Assembly: GCF_021130785.1 (NCBI RefSeq)
Contig: NW_025777633.1
Location: 1 to 64,000 of the forward strand
Length of the DNA: 64,000 nucleotides
From: Homalodisca vitripennis
Lineage: Eukaryota > Arthropoda > Insecta > Hemiptera > Cicadellidae
Direction: 5' to 3'
Shown: piece by piece, positions 57,836 through 64,000 of the stretch
Layout of the letters: every line of letters starts with the position of its first letter
How positions within the stretch are numbered: position 1 is the first letter of the stretch
Made by a program: the position numbers and the translations under genes
The notes under the pieces: model-generated
What the model was told of the DNA's origin: nothing
Databases searched by the model: none
The model's input: the letters and a program-made list of their open reading frames with translations, nothing else

Positions 57836-59704
57836 CAACAAATCTGAGTTTAAAAAGATAAAATAACCTTAAAAAATAAATTTCCTAAAGAATTTAAATA
57901 TATAAAGTTGTATATCTATAAATTTTCACTTCATAATGTACTGTATTTGTAATGCATACTTTGTGGCCGAGGTATACTACTGTTAAGAGGTCGCGAGCAT
58001 CTTTGAATTCTACTTAGCCAAATTTATGGTTTTCTATTTATTTTTTATGTTTCACAAAAATATTTATATCTCAATAACGACTGGGACAAAAATATTACAC
58101 AACGGTTTGCGGTACGTGTTCAGTAGAAAACACATTGAAATCAAATCATATCACGATGCTGCTACCTACCTTTATATTAAAACATATTATGGAAATAAAA
58201 CAGGGCTGATCCATTATGGCGGTCATTAATCATGACAAATCAAGTACGGTACTTGAGATTCAAGAATGACCAGCGGTGGTCCATAGTCTGAAGAACATTA
58301 AAAAATGAGGGAGGATAATTGTGAGCTCTTAATAACGCATTTTCCTCAATGTACAAGATGGAAAATAATGTCACTAGTGTAATAATGGTTAATGCTATTT
58401 TAATTTATATTTTAATCGTGTACGTGTTTTGATTATACTGCTTTTTAAAATGTTATTTTAATAAACATAGCTTTATAGGCTATTCATACGGATTATTGAC
58501 TAAACCTCGAATGCCACTGTGGCAGGATAACTAGATTCCAAATCATATATTTTCCATATTAAATTTTATCGGACTTGTGTTTCAACATTGTTAATTGTAA
58601 TACTTGTGACTGTGTAAAATGTGTTTTGACACTATTATTAGTTTACTACTGCAATTATAGAAAAAGTACATATACTTTATAATAAATATAGTTCTTGGAT
58701 TACGCATAATTATTGTGAGTTAAAAATAAGTATTTTATACACAGTAATAAATTACAATCGAATTGATTTTAGATTTAAAAGTAAAATAATCCTGTTTAAT
58801 TACACATACACAGACTTTCCTGGCGACATGAGACATTCTTTATTTTTACATTATTTAAAATACATTTCAAATTTTGGACGGAAAATTATATAATGCAAAT
58901 TTCTTCATACGTATTACAAGTTTTCACTATGTATAATTCTAATATATTTTTTACCACGTGAGCACAACAAACAACGGCCTGTTTCTATGGCTAAAAATGG
59001 TTTTAGACATAAATGGTGATTACTTACCGTATTGTTGAGTAAATATATTCATCCATGTTGTAAATAAAATCAATCTAAAGTAGAAAAAATATAAATTTTC
59101 CCTTCAAATTTAAATTTATTTCCTTTGTCCTGTTTAGTTAAAAATTTAAGATCTGAAGCCAAGATATACCAAACACAACAATTTCTGTGCACATGGAGAC
59201 AAGAACGATACTGTCAGTATCATTACGGTATTTCCATTGCGTGTATTTCCTAGCTAATTGAACTCCTCATTACAGCATAGATATTGTTTTGTATAATCAT
59301 AGTTATAAACCAATCTCCGTCAAAAATTATTCAAATCCTTGTTTCCTCAGAGTTTTTGCCGTATTTAACAGGTGTTAATTTTACTAATAACAATTTATTA
59401 TTTATTAAATTTATTTTATAACTTAACTTAAATGCTACTATTATCGTAATGGAGTTTTAAACCAATTCTCTCACCCGACCTCATCGATCACTGGCCTGTG
59501 CGAAGTTATTATCAGCAGACTAAGGAGGAGACTTGATACAATACAAGGTCGATGGTACTGATAAAACACGCTAAGGTCAAAGACAGAATTTGATCCTGCG
59601 CTATCTCTAACTCAGATCCAAAGTCCGACGTCTAAGACCATCTCTGCCATCGGTTCTGTTTTATAAAACAAATAATTTGTATCATAATAATTATCGCTTA
59701 ATAC
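57836..59704. other. AT-rich noncoding DNA
   Basis: No supported gene, RNA or clear repeat. Confidence 0.5.
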
Positions 59705-59870
59705 AGGAGTACGCTGTACCATGTGTCACGAAACAGACTTCACTAGTGTTTGATGTAAAATTTAAAAAGTCCATACTTCAAATTGTTCGCTAGATATCCT
59801 TCAGATGGCAGCCATGCAAACAGATAAGAAAAATTTAGCCACCTCTCTGAGGTGTAGCAAACATCCCAAA
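59705..59870 (+). repeat. Dispersed repeat family copy next to a palindrome
   Basis: Starts GGAGTACGCTGTACCATG, continues with a 'GTTTGATGTAAAATTTAAAA' block and a diverged GATAAG tail with CTCTCTGAGGTGTAGC. It matches the 51.07-kb copy in order. Confidence 0.5.
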
Positions 59871-59934
59871 TTTTAATTTTTTACTAAATTAAATCTAGAG
59901 AATCTCTAGATTTAAATTTAGTAAAAAATTAAAA
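59871..59934. repeat. Near-perfect 64-bp palindrome
   Basis: The arm 59,871-59,901 pairs with 59,903-59,934 over about 31 bp with a single-base bulge and essentially no loop. It is centred on CTAGAGAATCTCTAG and could extrude as a cruciform. It abuts the end of a dispersed repeat copy and is followed by GATATCTGATATC. Confidence 0.85.
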
Positions 59935-62150
59935 GATATCTGATATCTTGTCGACTGTTAGGTTTAAATAATGCACAGCGACCATCCATAAAAGGGGACA
60001 TACAAACCACCTTGTCTACCTTGAAATGGGGATTCATAGAAAATTTAAAGTTTGAAACTCAATTAACAGGTCAGCTTATTTAAAACAAATTACCGTTATT
60101 TTGTTATACATATCTCTATCATATCTTTATCTATCTACTCTATCTACTCTATCATATCTACCTGACAGTAATTATAATTCGTATCTTATTAAATTGTTAA
60201 TGTTGTCTACGGTTAATAACAAATTAAAATAAATGCGTTTGTAAGAAATCCTTCGGAAATGAGGTATCTAATATCTAACAACGTTAAAACTCATGATAGA
60301 TATACGCCTACATAAAATGATAAAGACTGATACAATGAACAACACTCCATGACCATATTTTGTTTTATTACAACATAATAGTGTTACACTGACTACTGGG
60401 TATGCCGTGAGGATTTTCCAACTGATTTGAGGAGAAGAAAGATATATAATCCACGATCAGACAGCCAATTTACAATGCATGAGCACTCAACCTGATCTTT
60501 GCAGAAATCTATACAGAAATTTTCCTAGAGTATAAAATAGATCATCTGTTGGGCTAGTTTTCGGTGGTAGTCAAAATGGGAGGGTATTGGAAGGGTTAAT
60601 GTAATTGTCTAACGGTGTTATAACTATTATTTATGAGTCTTGCGGTCGGTTTTAAATGTATCAAACGAGAGAAAAATATAATATAGGGAAACAACTTTCT
60701 TATTATATTTAACCATTTATACATTTCAAATTCCTCCAGGAGTAAAGATGCAGACGGTTTATTTCTTTTTTATGAAAAAAGTTTCTTATCAATTTCAAGA
60801 AAACTTTAAGATGTGTGTTTATAAATAGCAAATTAGCTCTAGTGTCCCAGAATAATAGTTTACATGTTTTATTTTTACGTATATTAAGACAGCATCACTT
60901 AAATGTATTCTGTACCGTTTCAAAACTCTAAACCGTAGAGAGATAACGTACGCCACCTCAAGAATTATTGAACGTGCGTCTCTCCAACTCTTAGTGGTAG
61001 TAAATATTTAACTCACTCTTACCCCAGACTATCTCCCTCCATCATTCCGTGGAATGTTACGAAATATATTTTTAACGGTTATGTTCGTTTACATGAGACT
61101 TGTTATGTTTTATATAAATTATGGTATATAAAAACAGTAATATTAGTTTTCTGAGCGTTAGCGAAGCCTATCACTTGAGGGGCTGGAGGGCTAAATAAAT
61201 TTAGATTGTTGCCTTATTTCTATATAAGCAACATTTAGATCAATGGTAGTGTATGTAACTCCATGGGATTTGTTGAGTGTTGGCGATAATATTTATATTG
61301 GCCTTAGAGGAAACCATTTTGGCAACGAGATAGAATGGTTACATTTGTAAACGAAATCAATATATCCATAAGAGATTCAAACATGTGATATATTTAACAC
61401 GTGTAGTTAAGTATCCCAACAGATACATAACTTTATGGTGGCTTAACGAATAAAATCATACTACATAGTACCAAATCTTGTAGGATACTTCAAAGTTGTA
61501 TGGACTTAATTTTAGCATGCAACCTTAGCGTAGCCTGTTAGGTACTACATAGAGTGGCGTACTCCTTGTTTTAAACAGAATATGCCCTAACTGTATTAAT
61601 AAACTATTTTTAATAACCCGCTTGAATATAGCTATATTGTATAAGCATAAACTATAATCTAAGAGACAAGCGCTCTTTAGGCACCAAGTGTAATGAAAAA
61701 TACTGATCTTTAAAAATGGGGTCGGCTACTGTTAAACCTGGATCGGAAATCAATAAGAGCCAAGTTCTTTTATTATTGTTTATTGCGATGAACAAGGGAA
61801 CTCCGAAAAGAGCATACCTGAATGAATCTTCAGAAAAATATTAAAATATTTATTTGTATAAAAATAGTGACCTTGAATTAATAAAAATAATAATAAATAA
61901 AAAACTGCAGATTTTTAATGAATAAAATCCAGTAATAACGTATAATATACATATCTACTTATATTGTGACTAAAATGCAATGACTGTTTCTATATGTTAC
62001 AATGTATCACTAAAAAAGTATGGAAATAAAATTGTTGCATTTTCTAGTTTAATTGGCTCTATACAGTTTTCTAAAACAAATATTTAATGAAATCTTCACC
62101 CATATAAATTGATGCCAACGTCAAATTTTCGCTTTTAAAACATTTGTAGC
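59935..62150. other. Noncoding DNA
   Basis: No supported gene. A diverged, inverted copy of the dispersed family lies at about 61,505-61,565 and a short direct piece at 60,040. Confidence 0.4.
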
Positions 62151-62420
62151 TGACTATAGATTGATTAAGACGTTTCCAAACGACACACAATCCCTCAACA
62201 TTAAAGGTCACAGTGACGTCATCCATCAACCATCGGACCTTTGGTTGGCTCTATTCTCCTAATACTATGAACACATTACGTCTATGTACTAACGGAATAT
62301 TTAATCTAGTCGTGTTTTAACCAATGCACTTTTACGGTGATTGATTAAGATTTTTTCCAAACTGTCACACAAATCATGGGCGTCAAATGACACGGCCACA
62401 CCAACCAAAACACGTCATCT
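62150..62420. repeat. Two diverged tandem copies of a block of about 185 bp
   Basis: TGATTAAGACGTTTCCAAAC with following CACACAA (62,161) recurs as TGATTAAGATTTTTTCCAAA with CACACAA (62,342). Each is followed by a CGTC-ATC stretch and a TTTGGTT stretch. Confidence 0.5.
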
Positions 62421-62519
62421 GAATTTTGGTTACCTTTGCTTATCGAAAATGACATATACACAAATAGAATTAGAATAGAATAGAATAGTATATGATTTAT
62501 TTTTGAAAATATTACATAA

Positions 62520-62789
62520 CAGGGCAGCTCCCGAATGTGTTACCTGAACCGGAGCAGTGGCGATCCACCATGACACGGCAACTCCCGACTGTGGTACCTG
62601 AACCGGGGCAGTGGCGTGCCGCCATAACAGGACAGCTCCCGACTGTGGTACCTGAACCGGGGCAGTGGCGTGCCGCCATAACAGGGCAGCTCCCGAATGT
62701 GTTACCTGAACCGGGGCAGTGGCGTGCCGCCATAACAGGGCAGCTCCCGAATGTGTTACCTGAACCGGGGCAGTGGCGTGCCGCCATAA
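62520..62789. repeat. 54-bp GC-rich minisatellite, five units
   Basis: Five head-to-tail units of exactly 54 bp with no indels. Units 2-5 are nearly identical and unit 1 is more diverged. Because 54 is divisible by 3, frames on both strands stay open through all copies. It is much GC-richer than its surroundings, with a TAGAA run on the left and a TA run on the right. Confidence 0.95.
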
Positions 62790-63645
62790 TAAATGATATA
62801 TATATATATATTAGTATAATCAGCTCTAAAAATGATAGCTAGTAACTTAATAGATCACTGTTAGTTATGCTAAAACTAAATTAAGTTCAGTTTAAGTTAA
62901 ATTTTACTCTTATAACAGTATTACTGTTCAGTTTAAGACAGGTGATTACTAACACACGTGTTTCTGTAATAGCCATAGTTCTAAATCCACTAACCAACCC
63001 AATACATTGGCCACAAGACCTTGCTATCAACTTATTTTTAGTTTATTTATTACAAAACATAAATGCCGTTGTAAAACATGATGTAGCCTAATGTTTCGTT
63101 TACAAAATGTCTGCAAACCACCCCATTGACATTAGTTTGATACTTTATAAACACCAAACGTATACACAATGTATACACAAATTTAGAGTAATTTTAACAA
63201 GAAAAATATATTGTCCGCTAATGAGGGACTCTCATTTACATAAATTACTAAACATACTACGGTGCTAGACATATGTTAGAATGTAATATACTATGAGCTA
63301 ATACTATGAATGAAAGTAGTTACATTCTTAACTTTTATGTATATGTTTCTTTGATCGTGATAACAGGGAAAACTCTACTTTGGATTGTGAAATAAAATTG
63401 ATTAGAACCAGAAATGCTTCTTCAAGCGCTAAATCTGAAATATTAACCAGTTTCATTTAACTTTTAAACCTAAAGTACTTTATAACATAATATGTACCTA
63501 AAAAGAATATCTCTATTTCTGATTCAAAATTAATATACGCTCAATTGTATTATGTAATAAAGCTTTCACTAAGATTACTAAGGACTTGTATTGTATTTAA
63601 AAGGTTGTGAAATATTAAATAACTTTGAATGGATTAAATATTCAT
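62790..63645. other. AT-rich noncoding DNA
   Basis: No supported gene or clear repeat. Confidence 0.5.
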
Positions 63646-63785
63646 TCACGTTCCAGCAAAACTTCGTCATTCCATTTAACATTCCTTCTACAGTTGAGTG
63701 AACGTCTTCATAAACGGAATTATATACAGTTTCTCAATTCCTTCTGAGCAACATATGTCAAATTAAACTCGCAGCCGTTTGTTAC
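63646..63785. repeat. Dispersed repeat shared with 14.2 kb
   Basis: Same orientation and order as 14,190-14,330, with the core TTCCTTCTACAGTTGAGTGA identical in both. Confidence 0.6.
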
Positions 63786-64000
63786 TTCTCTTATAATGGA
63801 ATAAAAATTTTTAAATCCAATGGAAATAAAATTAAAATTGTAGTGGTATTGAATTATTGGAAAATAGTTCGTTGAAAATACATTAAAAATTCATTATCCA
63901 TCCATAAACACACAGAAATTGTATTTTATCTTAATTCTGCTAAATTTAACTCAAAATGTCCTTTTATTAAATACAAAACCTACGTTCTCTATTAAATCCC

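Noticed and set aside
62512..62842. Opposed frames of 91 and 101 codons
   Set aside because: Both come from the 54-bp minisatellite. There is no independent support for coding, so it is annotated as a repeat only.

Overview
The window looks like AT-rich, gene-poor nuclear DNA of an animal, most likely an insect. I find no convincing complete host gene, no rRNA or tRNA gene and no bacterial-style operon. The recognisable content is mobile or viral: a young Ty3/gypsy LTR retrotransposon, a cluster of Polinton/Maverick-type viral genes, and decayed pieces of a Mutator-like transposase, a Penelope-like retroelement, a piggyBac-like end and several anonymous repeats. The insect assignment is inferred from this repertoire and the base composition. 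It was not tested by a search.

Layout. 1-16.4 kb is noncoding with old repeats: a 650-bp direct repeat pair at about 2.03 and 5.62 kb, a foldback/MITE-like palindrome between them at 4.3-4.8 kb, and a transposase remnant at 8.4-8.9 kb. 16,403-23,841 is a complete 7.4-kb gypsy element. It has 877-bp LTRs with about four differences, a 4-bp ATAT target duplication, gag, a textbook A-AAA-AAC minus-1 frameshift site and pol, with no env. 23.8-34.1 kb is mostly featureless, with a piggyBac-like terminus carrying 42-bp repeats (30.5 kb) and a Penelope GIY-YIG remnant (33.1 kb).

34.2-45.6 kb is the main object: an 11.5-kb Polinton-like virus gene cluster. On the minus strand are a tandem BRO-N array (one longer gene and three or four N-terminal halves) and a penton-like minor capsid gene. 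On the plus strand are an A32/FtsK-type packaging ATPase, a 340-bp ACGTT minisatellite, a conserved structural protein with a parvovirus-type PLA2 domain, a basic core-like protein, an adenain-type protease, a fibre-like coiled-coil protein with two repeated motifs, a small zinc-ribbon protein, an acidic protein and a double-jelly-roll-type major capsid protein. A convergent, broken protein-primed type DNA polymerase B on the minus strand closes the cluster. Together these are a virion morphogenesis and replication set, but no integrase and no terminal inverted repeats are seen. Nine gene starts share the string TAAATGG, and most reading-frame breaks fall in runs of A or T.

45.7-64 kb is noncoding repeat-rich DNA: a 222-bp tandem duplication with a conserved hairpin, two clusters of the interrupted palindrome GGAC-N5-GTCC, a 357-bp GTAC-rich tandem repeat, a long near-perfect palindrome at 59.9 kb, a 54-bp minisatellite at 62.5 kb, and several copies of a dispersed family with a GACA tail. 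One unrecognised minus-strand ORF near 55.1-55.5 kb could be a host exon.
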